Positions 33,301-44,431 of a DNA stretch of 64,000 nucleotides are shown one piece after another (position 1 is the first letter of the stretch; each line of letters starts with the position of its first letter). The translations under genes and the position numbers were made by a program. Under the pieces are notes generated by a model, which was not told the origin of the DNA, searched no databases, and was given only the letters and a program-made list of their open reading frames with translations. The stretch is from an uncultured Oscillospiraceae bacterium. GTDB lineage: Bacteria > Bacillota > Clostridia > Oscillospirales > Oscillospiraceae. The stretch spans positions 1-64,000 of the forward strand of contig CAKTVW010000004.1 in NCBI GenBank assembly GCA_934630495.1, given 5' to 3'.

Positions 33301-33517
33301 AATGATCCGCGAAATCTTTAATCTTTGCAGTAACAATCAGATGCGTGACGTGTTTGTCAGCACAGTGGAAACGGACGATGCGGACGGACTGGTGCGCGGC
33401 TATTGCGTCGGAAAAGAATGCACGGCCGAGAAAACGGTTCGCCCGGACGGAACGCTGATCTACGATTTTGTCATCGACGGTCTGCGGCAGCGCATCAGCC
33501 TGACGCCGGACGATTAA
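33290..33517 (+). CDS. Unknown small protein between rbgA and rnhB
   Basis: This 75-residue protein (MRYEMIREIFNLCSNNQ...) is predicted from a GGAG site seven bases before the ATG at 33290 and its tight packing: it overlaps rbgA by 11 bases and ends nine bases before rnhB. A second ATG at 33302 is possible. It is acidic and soluble, with two Cys in YCVGKEC, and looks beta-rich in the second half. I do not recognise a family; a house-keeping partner in ribosome assembly or RNA/DNA hybrid removal would be guesswork. Confidence 0.72.
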   Translation: MRYEMIREIFNLCSNNQMRDVFVSTVETDDADGLVRGYCVGKECTAEKTVRPDGTLIYDFVIDGLRQRISLTPDD

Positions 33518-33526
33518 GGAGACAGT

Positions 33527-34135
33527 ATGAGCGAGCTTTGGCATTTTGAGCATATCTGCTATGACGAGGGCTTTCAGACGGTCTGCGGCATTGACGAGGC
33601 CGGGAGAGGCCCGCTGGCAGGCCCGGTGTGCGCGGCGGCGGTGATCCTGCCGCGCAATTTGGAGATCGAGGGCTTGAACGATTCCAAAAAACTGAGCGAA
33701 AAGCGCCGTGAGGCGCTGTATGAAATCATCACCCGTGAGGCCGTGGCCTACGGGATCGCCTTCGCAGACGAAAAAGAGATCGATGAGATCAATATTTTGC
33801 AGGCGACCTTCCTTGCCATGCGGCGTGCGGCGGAGCGGCTTGCGATCCGTCCGGACATCGCGCTGGTGGACGGAAACCGCGAACCGGAGCTTGGCGGCAT
33901 TCCCGTCAAGACGATCGTCAAGGGCGACAGCCTGAGCGCAAATATCGCGGCGGCCTCCATTCTGGCGAAGGTCACGCGTGACCGCTTTATGGCGGAGCAG
34001 GACGCGATCTATCCGCAATACGGCTTTGCGATACATAAGGGCTACGGGACGAAGGCACACTACGCTGCTCTGCGTGAGCACGGCCCGTGCCCCATCCACC
34101 GCCGAACCTTTTTGAAGAAGCTCTATGGCGACTGA
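33527..34135 (+). CDS. rnhB: Ribonuclease HII
   Basis: This 202-residue enzyme cuts the RNA strand of RNA-DNA hybrids and removes misincorporated ribonucleotides. It has catalytic Asp23 and Glu24 in [22 protein letters not shown], and the third acid in ALVDGN. AAGGAGACAGT precedes the ATG. It overlaps yraN by 11 bases. Confidence 0.96.
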   Translation: MSELWHFEHICYDEGFQTVCGIDEAGRGPLAGPVCAAAVILPRNLEIEGLNDSKKLSEKRREALYEIITREAVAYGIAFADEKEIDEINILQATFLAMRRAAERLAIRPDIALVDGNREPELGGIPVKTIVKGDSLSANIAAASILAKVTRDRFMAEQDAIYPQYGFAIHKGYGTKAHYAALREHGPCPIHRRTFLKKLYGD

Positions 34136-34487
34136 ATTGCTTGGACGCTGGGGCGAAAGCGCCGCTGCCGAATATCTGCGCAAGAAGCATTACAAGCTTG
34201 TCGCGGCAAACTATCGCTGCCGTTTCGGAGAGATCGATCTGATCGTCGAAAATCGGGATTATCTGGTGTTTGTCGAGGTCAAACTGCGAAAAAGCGATGC
34301 GTTTGCACAGGCCAAGGAGTTCGTGCATAAAACAAAACAGGAAAAGATCAAACAAACGGCTGCTTTGTATCTGTCCCTGCACGAGACGGGGAAGCAGCCG
34401 CGTTTTGATGTGATCGAGGTCTACGCGCCCGACGGCACGCAGACAAAACGGCCGGAGATTCGGCACTGGGAGGATGCGTTTTCTTGA
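34125..34487 (+). CDS. yraN: YraN-family putative endonuclease (UPF0102)
   Basis: This 120-residue protein has the restriction-endonuclease-like core of UPF0102: [21 protein letters not shown], then FGEIDLIV and FVEVKLR, giving the D-x(n)-E-x-K nuclease pattern. It lies next to rnhB, as in many bacteria. Its biological role is not established. The start overlaps the end of rnhB, and the stop overlaps the TTG start of the next gene. Confidence 0.9.
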   Translation: MATELLGRWGESAAAEYLRKKHYKLVAANYRCRFGEIDLIVENRDYLVFVEVKLRKSDAFAQAKEFVHKTKQEKIKQTAALYLSLHETGKQPRFDVIEVYAPDGTQTKRPEIRHWEDAFS

Positions 34488-35425
34488 AGCTGCGCCTGTT
34501 TGATGCACATTGCGATACGGCCTATGAGCTATGGCGTCGAGGGGAAGCTCTGTACGATAACACCTGCCATATCGACCTGAAAAAGGCATCCGCTTTTTCC
34601 GCTTACGCGCAGATCTTTGCTTTTTGCAGCTATGCCGGACAGCTCGAGCAGGCGGGATTTCACACCTGTCGGGAAGCGCTGACGCTTCCGTTGGAGACCC
34701 TGAAGCGGGAGCTTCGCGCCAATGCCGACCGTATCGGACTTGCGCGTTCGGCGGAGGAGCTGGAAAGGCTCCATGCCGACGGGAAAGTCGCGGCGCTTCT
34801 GTCCGTTGAGGGGGCTGAGCTGATCGACTGCAACCCCGAGCGTCTGCCGGGACTGCGCGAGGAGGGCTTCTGCATGTCCACGCTGACTTGGAACGCGGAT
34901 AACGCGCTGGCGGGCTGCCGCGGCTCCGAACGCGGACTGAGCGAGCAGGGGAGAAGCTATGTACATGCGGCGCAGGCACTGCGTCTGTTGATCGACGTGA
35001 GTCACCTCGGCGACCGCGCTTTTTGGGAGCTGGTCTCCTGTACCCATGCGCCGATTCTTGCGAGTCATTCAAATTGCCGCGCCCTGTGCGGCAGCGTCAG
35101 AAACCTGACGGACGACCAGATGACGGCAATCGCGGAGACAGGCGGCGTTGTCGGGCTGAACCTCTATGCGCCTTTTCTGGGAGGAAAGGCCGATCTTGAC
35201 CGGGTGCTTGCGCATCTGGAACGGATGCTGCGTCTGTGCGGGGAAAGGCACGTCTGCTTTGGCGGCGACTTGGACGGCTGCGACAGCTTGGCCGACGGCT
35301 TTACCGACCTGCGCTCGTACTGTGTGCTTCACGATCATCTTTCCGCGCACGGCTATTCCGAGGAGCTGCTCGATCGGCTGTTTTTTGACAATTTACTGCA
35401 ATTACTGAAACGGGAGGTACTTTGA
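34484..35425 (+). CDS. Membrane-dipeptidase-like (peptidase M19) enzyme
   Basis: This 313-residue zinc metallopeptidase belongs to the renal dipeptidase family. The metal ligands fit the family: His9 and Asp11 in FDAHCDT, Glu109 in SVEGAEL, and two later His residues in IDVSHLGD and ASHSNCRAL. GGDLDGCDSLADGF is the family's closing motif. The start is a TTG overlapping the yraN stop, with GGGAGG ten bases upstream. It likely hydrolyses dipeptides, including D-containing ones; the substrate is unproven. It is coupled by TGATG to the phosphoesterase gene. Confidence 0.9.
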   Translation: MKLRLFDAHCDTAYELWRRGEALYDNTCHIDLKKASAFSAYAQIFAFCSYAGQLEQAGFHTCREALTLPLETLKRELRANADRIGLARSAEELERLHADGKVAALLSVEGAELIDCNPERLPGLREEGFCMSTLTWNADNALAGCRGSERGLSEQGRSYVHAAQALRLLIDVSHLGDRAFWELVSCTHAPILASHSNCRALCGSVRNLTDDQMTAIAETGGVVGLNLYAPFLGGKADLDRVLAHLERMLRLCGERHVCFGGDLDGCDSLADGFTDLRSYCVLHDHLSAHGYSEELLDRLFFDNLLQLLKREVL

Positions 35426-36114
35426 TGGCGCTCTACGCGATCGGCGATCTGCACCTTTCTCTCGGTACCGATAAGCCCATGGATGTCTTCGGCGGCGCAT
35501 GGGTCGGCTACATGGACAAGCTCCGCGAGGGCCTGTCCGTAATCAAGCCGGAGGATACGACAGTCCTGCTGGGCGATCTGTCGTGGGCGCTGGATATGGA
35601 GGGCGCGGCGGCGGACTTTGCGTTTATCAACGCCATTCCCGGCAGAAAGATCATTCTGAAGGGAAACCATGACTATTGGTGGACGACCGCGACAAAGTTC
35701 TATAAATTCTGTGCCGAAAACGGCTTCGAGAATATGTTCATTCTGAATAACAACTGCCATTTTTACGAAGAAACGGCGCTGTGCGGAACGCGCGGCTGGT
35801 TTTTCGAGGAGGATGCCGCCGCAGGCAGTCACAACGATAAGATATTTAAGCGCGAGCTGATCCGGCTGGAGACCTCTCTGAAAGCGGCGGGCGAGCACGA
35901 GATCTATTGCTTCCTGCACTATCCGCCGCGCTATCGCGGTTACGAGTGCCCGGAGATCTTGGAGCTTCTGAAGCGGTATCGGGCGACGCTCTGCTGCTAT
36001 GGACATCTCCACGGCGACAGCCATAAGCTTGCCGTTGAGGGACTTTATGACGGCGTGGATTTTCGCCTCTGTGCTGCGGATTTCCTGAAATTTCGGCCGC
36101 TTCGCCTGAAATGA
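35425..36114 (+). CDS. Calcineurin-like metallophosphoesterase
   Basis: This 229-residue protein has the dimetal phosphoesterase motifs in order: GDLHLS (D-x-H), LLGDLSW (G-D), LKGNHDYWW (GNHD), LHYPP and CYGHLHGD (GH-x-H). This small cytoplasmic family is common in Clostridia; the substrate is unknown. Its ATG is coupled to the dipeptidase stop, with GGGAGG just before it. It is the last gene of the lepB-rnhB unit; a promoter for tig follows. Confidence 0.9.
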   Translation: MALYAIGDLHLSLGTDKPMDVFGGAWVGYMDKLREGLSVIKPEDTTVLLGDLSWALDMEGAAADFAFINAIPGRKIILKGNHDYWWTTATKFYKFCAENGFENMFILNNNCHFYEETALCGTRGWFFEEDAAAGSHNDKIFKRELIRLETSLKAAGEHEIYCFLHYPPRYRGYECPEILELLKRYRATLCCYGHLHGDSHKLAVEGLYDGVDFRLCAADFLKFRPLRLK

Positions 36115-36136
36115 TCGGGAAAAACGAAAAAATAGC

Positions 36137-36165
36137 TTGTATTTTATTAAAATATCTGATAAAAT
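36137..36165 (+). promoter_or_regulatory. Promoter of tig-clpP-clpX-lon
   Basis: TTGTAT (36137-36142), 17 bases, TAAAAT (36160-36165), in an AT-rich patch before tig. I saw no CtsR-type heptad repeat or CIRCE palindrome next to it. Confidence 0.65.
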
Positions 36166-36220
36166 AATTCGACTCATTGAAAACAGTGCGCCATGAGCGC
36201 ATAAATAGGAGGATACCGTA

Positions 36221-37594
36221 ATGAATGTTAAGAGCGTAGAGAAAGAAGCTTCCCGCGCAAGTGTGACCGTGGAGATCACGAAGGCGGAGCTTGAGCCGTC
36301 CCTGAACAAGGCGTATCTCAAGTACCGCAAGAACATCTCCATCCCCGGCTTCCGCAAGGGCAAGGCCCCCCGTATGATCATCGAGGCCGCCTACGGCAAG
36401 CATGTCTTCTTCGAGGATGCAATCGAGGAGCTGTTCCCGACGATCTATCAGGACTGCGTCATGACGCAGGATATCAAGCCCGTCGGCAGACCTTCCGTTA
36501 CGAATATGGAGATCGGCGACGACGATACCGTTACGCTGACCGTTTCCACCGACCTCTATCCCGAGATCACGCTGGGCCAGTACAAGGGCATCGAGGTCGA
36601 AAAGGCCGAGGTCGAGGTCGCCGCGTCCGAGATTGACGCCGAGGTCGACCGCATGGCGCACAATGTCGCGCGCATCAGCACCGTCGAGCGCCCCGCGCAG
36701 AACGGCGATACCGCCGTGATCGATTTCGAGGGCTTTAAGGACGGCGTGGCGTTCAACGGCGGCAAGGCCGAGAAATATGAGCTGACGCTCGGCTCCGGTT
36801 CCTTTATTCCCGGCTTTGAGGAGCAGGTCGTCGGCATGTCCGCAGGCGACGAGAAGGAGATCAACGTGACCTTCCCGGAGAACTATCATGAGGCTTCTCT
36901 GGCCGGTGCACCCGTTGTGTTCAAGGTCAAGGTCCATGAAGTCAAGGAGACGGTCGTTCCCGAGAAGGACGACGAGTTCGTCAAGGACGTTTCGGAGTTC
37001 GACACGATGGACGAGCTTCGCGCCGATATCGAAAAGCGCATCCGCGAGGAAAAACAGGCCGGGATCGACCGTGCCTTTGAGAACGCGGCACTGGAGAAGG
37101 CTGCTGCCAATATGACCGCCGAGATCCCCGACAGCATGGTCGAGGAAGAAGTCGAGCGTCAGCTTGAGCGCATGGACTACGAGCTGCGCAGCCAGGGCGC
37201 GTCTCTGGACGCTTATGCGAAGATGATGGGCGGCAATATGGACGCGATCAAGAACAGCCTGCGTCCCGGCGCACTGAATGCGGTCAAGACCAACGTGATG
37301 CTCGACGCCGTTGTCGACGCAGAGAAGGTCGAAGTCTCCGACGAGGAGTGCGAGGAAGAATACAAGAAGCTGGCGGAGTCCTACCAGATGGAGCTTGACA
37401 AGGTCAAGGAGCTTCTGGATATGAAGGGTATGAAGGGCGACCTTCAGGTCCGCAAGGCTGCGAAGCTGATCGCCGAGAGTGCGGTCGCTGTCGCGCCGAA
37501 GAAGGAGGAAACCGCCGAGAAGCCGAAGAAGACTGCTCGCAAGTCCGCCAAGAAGGCAGAGACGAAGACCGAGGAGCCGAAGTCGGAGGAATAA
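36221..37594 (+). CDS. tig: Trigger factor
   Basis: This 457-residue ribosome-associated chaperone has the ribosome-binding loop GFRKGKAP (about 44-51), an FKBP-type prolyl isomerase domain (about 155-245) and the helical substrate-binding arms. The C-terminal tail of about 30 residues is Lys/Glu/Ala-rich and longer than in E. coli. TAGGAGGATACC precedes the ATG. It is followed by clpP, the usual order. Confidence 0.97.
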   Translation: MNVKSVEKEASRASVTVEITKAELEPSLNKAYLKYRKNISIPGFRKGKAPRMIIEAAYGKHVFFEDAIEELFPTIYQDCVMTQDIKPVGRPSVTNMEIGDDDTVTLTVSTDLYPEITLGQYKGIEVEKAEVEVAASEIDAEVDRMAHNVARISTVERPAQNGDTAVIDFEGFKDGVAFNGGKAEKYELTLGSGSFIPGFEEQVVGMSAGDEKEINVTFPENYHEASLAGAPVVFKVKVHEVKETVVPEKDDEFVKDVSEFDTMDELRADIEKRIREEKQAGIDRAFENAALEKAAANMTAEIPDSMVEEEVERQLERMDYELRSQGASLDAYAKMMGGNMDAIKNSLRPGALNAVKTNVMLDAVVDAEKVEVSDEECEEEYKKLAESYQMELDKVKELLDMKGMKGDLQVRKAAKLIAESAVAVAPKKEETAEKPKKTARKSAKKAETKTEEPKSEE

Positions 37595-37640
37595 TCTGCC
37601 GCTGCGGCGGTTAGAATGTTCTGAGAAAGGAGCATGATTT

Positions 37641-38222
37641 ATGAGCTTAGTTCCCTATGTTGTGGAGCAGACCAGCCGCGGAGAGCGGTCGTATGACATT
37701 TTCTCCCGTCTGCTCAACGATCGGATCATTTTCCTGTCCGAAGAGGTCAACGATACGACCGCCAGCCTGATCGTCGCCCAGATGCTTTATCTTGAGGCGC
37801 AGGACCCCGATAAGGACATCCAGTTCTATATTAACAGCCCCGGCGGCTCCGTTACCGCCGGTATGGCGATCTATGATACGATGCAGTATATCAAGTGCGA
37901 CGTGTCCACGATCTGTATCGGTATGGCGGCGTCCATGGGCGCGTTCCTGCTGTCGTCCGGTACGAAGGGGAAGCGCATCGCCCTGCCGAATGCGGAGATC
38001 ATGATCCATCAGCCCTCCGGCGGCGCACAGGGTCAGGTCACGGACGTGCAGATCCATGCACAGCGCATCGCCGACATTAAGAAGAAGCTGAACGAGATCA
38101 TGGCCGCCAATACCGGCAAGCCTGTCGAGCAGGTGACGCTGGACACGGAGCGCGACCACTTCCTGACCGCAGAGGAGGCTAAGGAATACGGCCTGATCGA
38201 CCGCGTCATTTATCAGAGATAA
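37641..38222 (+). CDS. clpP: ATP-dependent Clp protease proteolytic subunit
   Basis: This 193-residue serine protease forms the 14-subunit chamber fed by ClpX. The catalytic triad sits at the canonical numbers Ser98 (GMAASMGAF), His123 (MIHQPSGG) and Asp172. AAAGGAG precedes the ATG. It lies between tig and clpX. Confidence 0.98.
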   Translation: MSLVPYVVEQTSRGERSYDIFSRLLNDRIIFLSEEVNDTTASLIVAQMLYLEAQDPDKDIQFYINSPGGSVTAGMAIYDTMQYIKCDVSTICIGMAASMGAFLLSSGTKGKRIALPNAEIMIHQPSGGAQGQVTDVQIHAQRIADIKKKLNEIMAANTGKPVEQVTLDTERDHFLTAEEAKEYGLIDRVIYQR

Positions 38223-38237
38223 CAAGGAGAGATTGCT

Positions 38238-39485
<1,248 letters not shown>

Positions 39486-39506
39486 CAAGCAAGAATAAAT
39501 CCGTAG

Positions 39507-39525
39507 GGTCACGGCGGCTGTGACC
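39507..39525. repeat. Small hairpin in the clpX-lon gap
   Basis: GGTCAC (39507-39512) and GTGACC (39520-39525) form a perfect six-base stem. The 188-base gap (39486-39673) holds other interrupted inverted repeats but no T tract, so it does not look like a terminator. No promoter with good spacing was found. Confidence 0.4.
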
Positions 39526-39673
39526 GTAACAGCGACCCGATCGTGGTTGCGGGCGGTCATTTTGCGCCATGGCCCTATCGGTTTTTACGTTTGCTGCCGG
39601 AAAACCTGTCGGCGCTATGCCGAGAGGCAAAGCATTCCGGCGTTTACCCTCCGAAGAAAGGAGATACAGAATC

Positions 39674-42088
39674 ATGAACGAAATCATTATATCCGAAGAA
39701 ATGCCCGTGATCGCTCTGCGCGGACTGACCGTTTTTCCGCAGACGACATGCCATTTCGACGTCGGACGCGAAAAATCCGTCAAGGCGTTGGAAAAGGCGA
39801 TGCAGGGCGACCAGCGTGTTTTTTTGGTAACGCAAAAGGATATCCTCGCGGATGACCCGGACTTCCGCGATCTCTATGCCGTCGGCACGGTGGCACAGGT
39901 ACGCCAGGTCTTAAAGATGCCCGGCGACAGCGTGCGCATTCTGGTCGTGGGCGAATACCGCGCAAAGGCGTCTGCCGCGCTGAAAACAGCGCCGTTTTTG
40001 TCCGCGCGCGTGGAATCGCTGCCCGAGATTTCCGATTATCCGCATACGGCCCGTGTGGACGCGCTGATGCGTCAGGCGGCGCAGCTCTTCGATGAATTTA
40101 TCGAGCTGTCGCAGCGCCCCGTGCAGGATACGATGCTCAAGCTCGTCGCATCGCACGATCCCGGCTATGTCGCCGATCTTTTGACGAACGCGGCGACCTT
40201 CGGCTTTGAAAAGAAAATGCAGGTGCTTGAGCAGCTTCATCCCGTTCGCAGATTGGAGCTTGCGAATAAGCTGATGCATTCGGAGCTTGGCGTTTTGGAT
40301 ATCGAAAACACCATCCAGGAAATGACCCAGCAGAATATGGACAAGAGCCAGCGGGATTATTATCTGCGCGAGCAGATGAAGGTGATCCGTTCCGAGCTTG
40401 GGGATAACGACGAGGAAGCGGAGATCGAGGAATACCGTAAGAAGATCGATGCGCTTTCCGTTACCGACGAGATCAGGGAAAAGCTGAGCAAGGAGGTGCA
40501 GCGCCTGTCCAAACAGGGCTACGGCTCCGCCGAGTCTGCGGTGATCCGCAGCTATCTGGACGTTGCTCTGGAGCTTCCGTGGAATAAACGCACAAAGGAG
40601 CGTCTGAATGTTGAACATGCGCGCCGCATTCTGGACGAGGACCATTTCGGCTTGGAAAAGGTCAAGGAACGTATCCTTGAGATTCTTGCCGTCCGCCAGC
40701 TTGCGCCCGACATGTCCGGTCCGATCATCTGCCTTGTCGGTCCTCCGGGTGTCGGCAAGACCTCGATCGCAATGAGCGTTGCGCGCGCGCTGAACCGTAA
40801 GCTTGCCCGCCTTTCGCTTGGCGGCATCCATGACGAGGCGGAGATCCGCGGACACCGCAAGACCTATATCGGCGCGATGCCGGGCAGGATTTTGTCTGCC
40901 GTTTCGCAGTGCGGGTCAAAAAATCCGCTCCTGCTGCTCGACGAGATCGACAAGCTGGGGAGCGATTATCGCGGCGATCCGTCGGCGGCGCTGCTTGAGG
41001 TGCTTGATTCCGAGCAGAACGCGACCTTCCGCGACAACTATCTGGAACTGCCCTTCGATCTCAGCGAGTGCATGTTCATCACCACCGCAAATACGACCGA
41101 TACGATCCCCAGACCGCTCCTCGACCGCATGGAGGTCATCGAGCTTAGCTCTTACACCGATGAAGAAAAGCTGATGATCGCAAAGCAGCACCTGCTTCCC
41201 AAGCAGTTGAAAAAGCACGGCCTGAAGAAGTCGCAGCTTCGCGTTACGGACGACGCCATTCGAGAGATCATTCAGTGCTACACGCGGGAATCCGGCGTTC
41301 GGAATCTGGAGCGGGAGCTTGCGGGCGTCTGCCGCAAGGCGGCGATGCGCATTGTTTCCGATCCGTCGGCTTCGCGGCTGACCGTCACGGCCAAGGAGCT
41401 GGAGGCCTACCTCGGACCGAGAAAGATTCTGCCGGACAAGCTTGCTCCCGCCGACACGGTCGGCTTGGTGACCGGGCTTGCATGGACGGCGGTCGGCGGC
41501 GAAACGCTCGAGGTCGAGTGCAACGTGATGGAGGGAACGGGCAAGCTTGAGCTGACCGGCAACCTCGGCAACGTCATTAAGGAGTCCGCGCAGGCGGCAA
41601 TGAGCTATATCCGCAGTCGTGCCGAGTTCCTGAATGTGCCCACTGATTTTTACAAGACGAAGGACATCCATGTTCATTTCCCCGAGGGCGCAATCCCGAA
41701 GGACGGGCCGTCCGCAGGAATCGCCGTCTGCACGGCAATGGTCTCCGCGCTGACAGACGCACCGGTAAGACGCGACATTGCGATGACGGGTGAAATCTCG
41801 ATCCGCGGCCATGTGCTTCCGATCGGCGGTCTGAAGGAAAAAACGATGGCGGCCCTGCGCCACGGCGTCAAGACTGTGATTATTCCACAGGCGAATGAAA
41901 AGGACCTTGCAGAGATCGATCAGACCGTCCGCAAGGCGCTGAATTTCATTCTGGTCGAGCAGGCCGACGCGGTCCTGAATGCCGCGCTGATCCGTCCGAC
42001 GGTACAGAACTGCGAAACGAAGCACCGCAGAGCATCCGCCGTTCTGCCACAGGAGCAGACGGCACCGAAAGCGGGGATCCGCCAATGA
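39674..42088 (+). CDS. lon: ATP-dependent protease Lon
   Basis: This 804-residue AAA+ protease has an N-terminal substrate domain, Walker [10 protein letters not shown] and a C-terminal protease with the Ser-Lys dyad at Ser680 (PKDGPSAG) and Lys723 ([10 protein letters not shown]). The ATG at 39674 is preferred over one 35 codons earlier because AAAGGAG lies just before it and family homology begins there. The last 25 residues are a variable tail. The stop overlaps the ATG of engB. Confidence 0.97.
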   Translation: MNEIIISEEMPVIALRGLTVFPQTTCHFDVGREKSVKALEKAMQGDQRVFLVTQKDILADDPDFRDLYAVGTVAQVRQVLKMPGDSVRILVVGEYRAKASAALKTAPFLSARVESLPEISDYPHTARVDALMRQAAQLFDEFIELSQRPVQDTMLKLVASHDPGYVADLLTNAATFGFEKKMQVLEQLHPVRRLELANKLMHSELGVLDIENTIQEMTQQNMDKSQRDYYLREQMKVIRSELGDNDEEAEIEEYRKKIDALSVTDEIREKLSKEVQRLSKQGYGSAESAVIRSYLDVALELPWNKRTKERLNVEHARRILDEDHFGLEKVKERILEILAVRQLAPDMSGPIICLVGPPGVGKTSIAMSVARALNRKLARLSLGGIHDEAEIRGHRKTYIGAMPGRILSAVSQCGSKNPLLLLDEIDKLGSDYRGDPSAALLEVLDSEQNATFRDNYLELPFDLSECMFITTANTTDTIPRPLLDRMEVIELSSYTDEEKLMIAKQHLLPKQLKKHGLKKSQLRVTDDAIREIIQCYTRESGVRNLERELAGVCRKAAMRIVSDPSASRLTVTAKELEAYLGPRKILPDKLAPADTVGLVTGLAWTAVGGETLEVECNVMEGTGKLELTGNLGNVIKESAQAAMSYIRSRAEFLNVPTDFYKTKDIHVHFPEGAIPKDGPSAGIAVCTAMVSALTDAPVRRDIAMTGEISIRGHVLPIGGLKEKTMAALRHGVKTVIIPQANEKDLAEIDQTVRKALNFILVEQADAVLNAALIRPTVQNCETKHRRASAVLPQEQTAPKAGIRQ

Positions 42089-42672
42089 ATCTGCAAAAGG
42101 TCGAGTTTATCCGTTCGGCGGCGCGTCCGGGCGACTTTGTGACGGATGCGCTTCCCAAGATCACCTTTGCGGGGAAGTCCAATGTCGGCAAGTCCTCAGT
42201 CCTCAACTGCATTTTGCAGCGGAAGAACTTTGCGCGTGTCGGGCAAAAGCCGGGAAAAACCGCACATATCAACTACTTTAAGGTCGACGGAAAGGCGTAT
42301 TTTGTCGATCTGCCGGGCTACGGCTATGCAAAGGTCGCGGCGGCGGAAAAGGAACGCTGGGACAAGCTGACCGAGCGCTATTTTGCCGCGCCGGAGCAGA
42401 TCACGCTTGGCGTCCTGATCGTCGACGCGCGCCATGCGCCGACTGCGCTGGATATTGTAATGGAGCGGCTTTTCCGCGACAGCGGATGTCCGTATGTAGT
42501 CGTTGCAAACAAGCTCGACAAGCTGAAAAAAAGTGAGTTGGAGCCTAATATGGAGCGTATCCGCAGTATGCTCGCGCTTGCCCCCGATGTTAAGCTTATT
42601 CCTTTTTCGGCTGAGAAGGGGACGGGCAGGGCGGAGCTTGTCGGCGTTATCGCCGCCGCCTGCGGAGAATGA
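42085..42672 (+). CDS. engB: Ribosome biogenesis GTP-binding protein EngB/YsxC
   Basis: This 195-residue GTPase is needed for 50S assembly. It has G1 GKSNVGKSS at 30-38, G3 DLPGYGYAK and G4 NKLDKLKK. It overlaps lon by ATGA; lon-engB is the standard B. subtilis order (lonA-ysxC). A row of hairpins follows before the convergent flavoprotein gene. Confidence 0.97.
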   Translation: MNLQKVEFIRSAARPGDFVTDALPKITFAGKSNVGKSSVLNCILQRKNFARVGQKPGKTAHINYFKVDGKAYFVDLPGYGYAKVAAAEKERWDKLTERYFAAPEQITLGVLIVDARHAPTALDIVMERLFRDSGCPYVVVANKLDKLKKSELEPNMERIRSMLALAPDVKLIPFSAEKGTGRAELVGVIAAACGE

Positions 42673-42678
42673 AAAGAT

Positions 42679-42707
42679 AACGCGCGGAGCATCTTGCTCC
42701 GCGCGTT
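42679..42707 (+). terminator. First hairpin after engB
   Basis: Perfect 13-base arms (42679-42691, 42695-42707) with a TCT loop, seven bases after the engB stop. There is no T tract after it, so intrinsic termination is uncertain. Confidence 0.55.
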
Positions 42708-42737
42708 CAGCATGTCGAGAAACCTCTCGGCACGCTG
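42708..42737. repeat. Second hairpin after engB
   Basis: Arms 42708-42720 and 42725-42737 pair with one mismatch and one G-T wobble around an AACC loop. It abuts the first hairpin directly. Confidence 0.5.
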
Positions 42738-42748
42738 ACAGTCTGAAT

Positions 42749-42779
42749 GCCCGGAGCATCTTAAAATGCCCCGGGCGTT
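42749..42779. terminator. Third hairpin, between convergent genes
   Basis: GCCCGG/CCGGGC plus GCAT/ATGC with one mismatch (42749-42776), flanked by GTTT on the plus strand. It may serve both engB and the minus-strand flavoprotein gene. Confidence 0.5.
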
Positions 42780-42786
42780 TGCGTTG

Positions 42787-43407
42787 TTAACGAATGAAAT
42801 TTGTATGGCATTTCGGCTCATATACGGGGAGAGGAACGCCTGCGGCCCGTCCTGCCTCGATGCACTTTAGCAGCCATGCCATATTTTCCGCCAGTGTGCG
42901 CATGGTCTGCAAGCCTTCCTCGTCGCGCAGGACCTCCTCCGGCGTATTGCCATGCACCTGATTCCAATACTGAGAGGTGACGATCGGCATGGAATTGATG
43001 CCGAAATATTTGTGAAGCCGGTCGTAGCCGGCGGAAGCGCCGCCGCGCCGACAGGAGACTACGGCCGCCGCAGGCTTTCCGACAAGCTTCTTCCCGGCGC
43101 TGTAAAACAGACGGTCCAGAAATGCGGTGGACTGTGCGCTCGGCCCGGCGTAGTAGATCGGCGCACCGACGATAAAGCCGTCACATTCGTCCAGCCGCGC
43201 CGCAAGCGCGTTGACGCCGTCGTCAAAAATACACGGCGCACCGTTTCTGCATTTCCCGCAGGCGATGCAGCCGGCTATGGGCTTAACGCCTACCTGAAAC
43301 AGCTCCGTTTCGATGCCGTGCTTTTGCAGGGCCGTTTCGACCTCATGCAGCGCGGTGTAGGTGCAGCCGTTGGCATGGGGGCTGCCGTTCAAAAGAAATA
43401 CCTTCAT
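42787..43407 (-). CDS. NADPH-dependent FMN reductase/iron-sulfur flavoprotein
   Basis: This 206-residue flavodoxin-fold protein has the FMN phosphate-binding loop NGSPHANGCT (7-16) and the compact Cys motif C47-x2-C50-x2-C53-x5-C59 typical of Isf-type iron-sulfur flavoproteins of anaerobes. It probably passes electrons between ferredoxin or NAD(P)H and small acceptors such as quinones or oxygen. GGAGG precedes the ATG. It follows dnaI in the same direction, probably as the last gene of the dnaD-dnaI transcript, and has no obvious functional link to them. Confidence 0.88.
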   Translation of the reverse strand: MKVFLLNGSPHANGCTYTALHEVETALQKHGIETELFQVGVKPIAGCIACGKCRNGAPCIFDDGVNALAARLDECDGFIVGAPIYYAGPSAQSTAFLDRLFYSAGKKLVGKPAAAVVSCRRGGASAGYDRLHKYFGINSMPIVTSQYWNQVHGNTPEEVLRDEEGLQTMRTLAENMAWLLKCIEAGRAAGVPLPVYEPKCHTNFIR

Positions 43408-43454
43408 GTAAACCTCCGTTTCATATCGTCAATGCCGCGCGGGAAGGGCCGGGC

Positions 43455-44429
43455 TTAACGCCGACGGATATCCTCCCCGGCAAATTTGATAAAGCGATAA
43501 GTGCCTACGACGCGGGAGGCGATCTGCGGAGAATAGCGCTTCTCGATCGCGTCGGGCGTGAGATTGGTAGAGATGATCGTAGCGCGGTGCTCCATTATGC
43601 GCGTGTTGACGATCTGGTACAGCGCGGCGACTGTGAACTGCGTCGTCATTTCCGTGCCGAGATCGTCAATGATGAGAAGGTCGCATTCCAGATATTTTTT
43701 GGTAAGGCCGCGCGACTCTTCGTCGGACGAAAACTTTTCGATCTCGAAGTCCGAGAATAAATGAATGGCTGTTTCATAGACGACGCTGCAGCCCCGATCG
43801 GCGACCGTTCGCGCGATACAGGCGGAAAGGAAGGTCTTCCCAAGCCCCGTTGCGCCGGAAAACAGCAGATCGCCGCTTCCGGGACGGAAGCCCTGCGCGT
43901 ATTTTTTGCAAATGTTGTAGTTGGACTGCATCAGCTTACGCGGCGACGCTCCCAAATTCGGGTCGTAGACATCCGGATAATAGTCCAAGCGGAAGCTGTC
44001 GAAGGTTTCCTCGCCGCTTCCGAGCAGACTGGTCAGTTCTTTTTTCTGCTCCTGACGACAAAGCTCTCGCAGACAGGAACACATGGTCGAGCCGGTGTAG
44101 CCCGTGCCGCCGCACTTGGTACAGATCGGTGCGTCGTCAAGGAAGCCGTCCCCGAAGTCCGCCGCCTCAATGATCCATTCGCGTTCGCGCTGAAGCGCCA
44201 GATTGCGCTGACGGACCTCGGCGATCCCCGCCATGGGGTCGTCGCCCTTGCGAAGATAGCTTGCGACTGCCTGCGAAAGTGACAGCCGAAGCTCGTTGTC
44301 GATCTCCTTCAATCTCGGATAGCGCTCGTAGGCGATGCGGCGATGCTCCTCGTTTTCACGGATGCGCTCTAACCGTGCGCGGTCGAGTCTGGCCCGTGCC
44401 CGATGGAGAATTTGTTCGCTGTATGCCAT
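43455..44429 (-). CDS. dnaI: Helicase loader DnaI/DnaC
   Basis: This 324-residue AAA+ protein loads the replicative helicase. The N-terminal coiled region is followed by a zinc-binding cluster (CTKCGGTGYTGSTMCSC, about 102-118), then Walker A GATGLGKTFL and Walker B LLIIDDLGTE, with the C-terminal arginine-finger segment. The order dnaD-dnaI is the known primosome pair of Firmicutes. It starts two bases after the dnaD stop. Confidence 0.93.
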   Translation of the reverse strand: MAYSEQILHRARARLDRARLERIRENEEHRRIAYERYPRLKEIDNELRLSLSQAVASYLRKGDDPMAGIAEVRQRNLALQREREWIIEAADFGDGFLDDAPICTKCGGTGYTGSTMCSCLRELCRQEQKKELTSLLGSGEETFDSFRLDYYPDVYDPNLGASPRKLMQSNYNICKKYAQGFRPGSGDLLFSGATGLGKTFLSACIARTVADRGCSVVYETAIHLFSDFEIEKFSSDEESRGLTKKYLECDLLIIDDLGTEMTTQFTVAALYQIVNTRIMEHRATIISTNLTPDAIEKRYSPQIASRVVGTYRFIKFAGEDIRRR

Positions 44430-44431
44430 GG

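Noticed and set aside
36115..36220. CtsR or HrcA operator before tig-clpP
   Set aside because: No AGGTCAAA heptad repeat and no CIRCE palindrome could be found.
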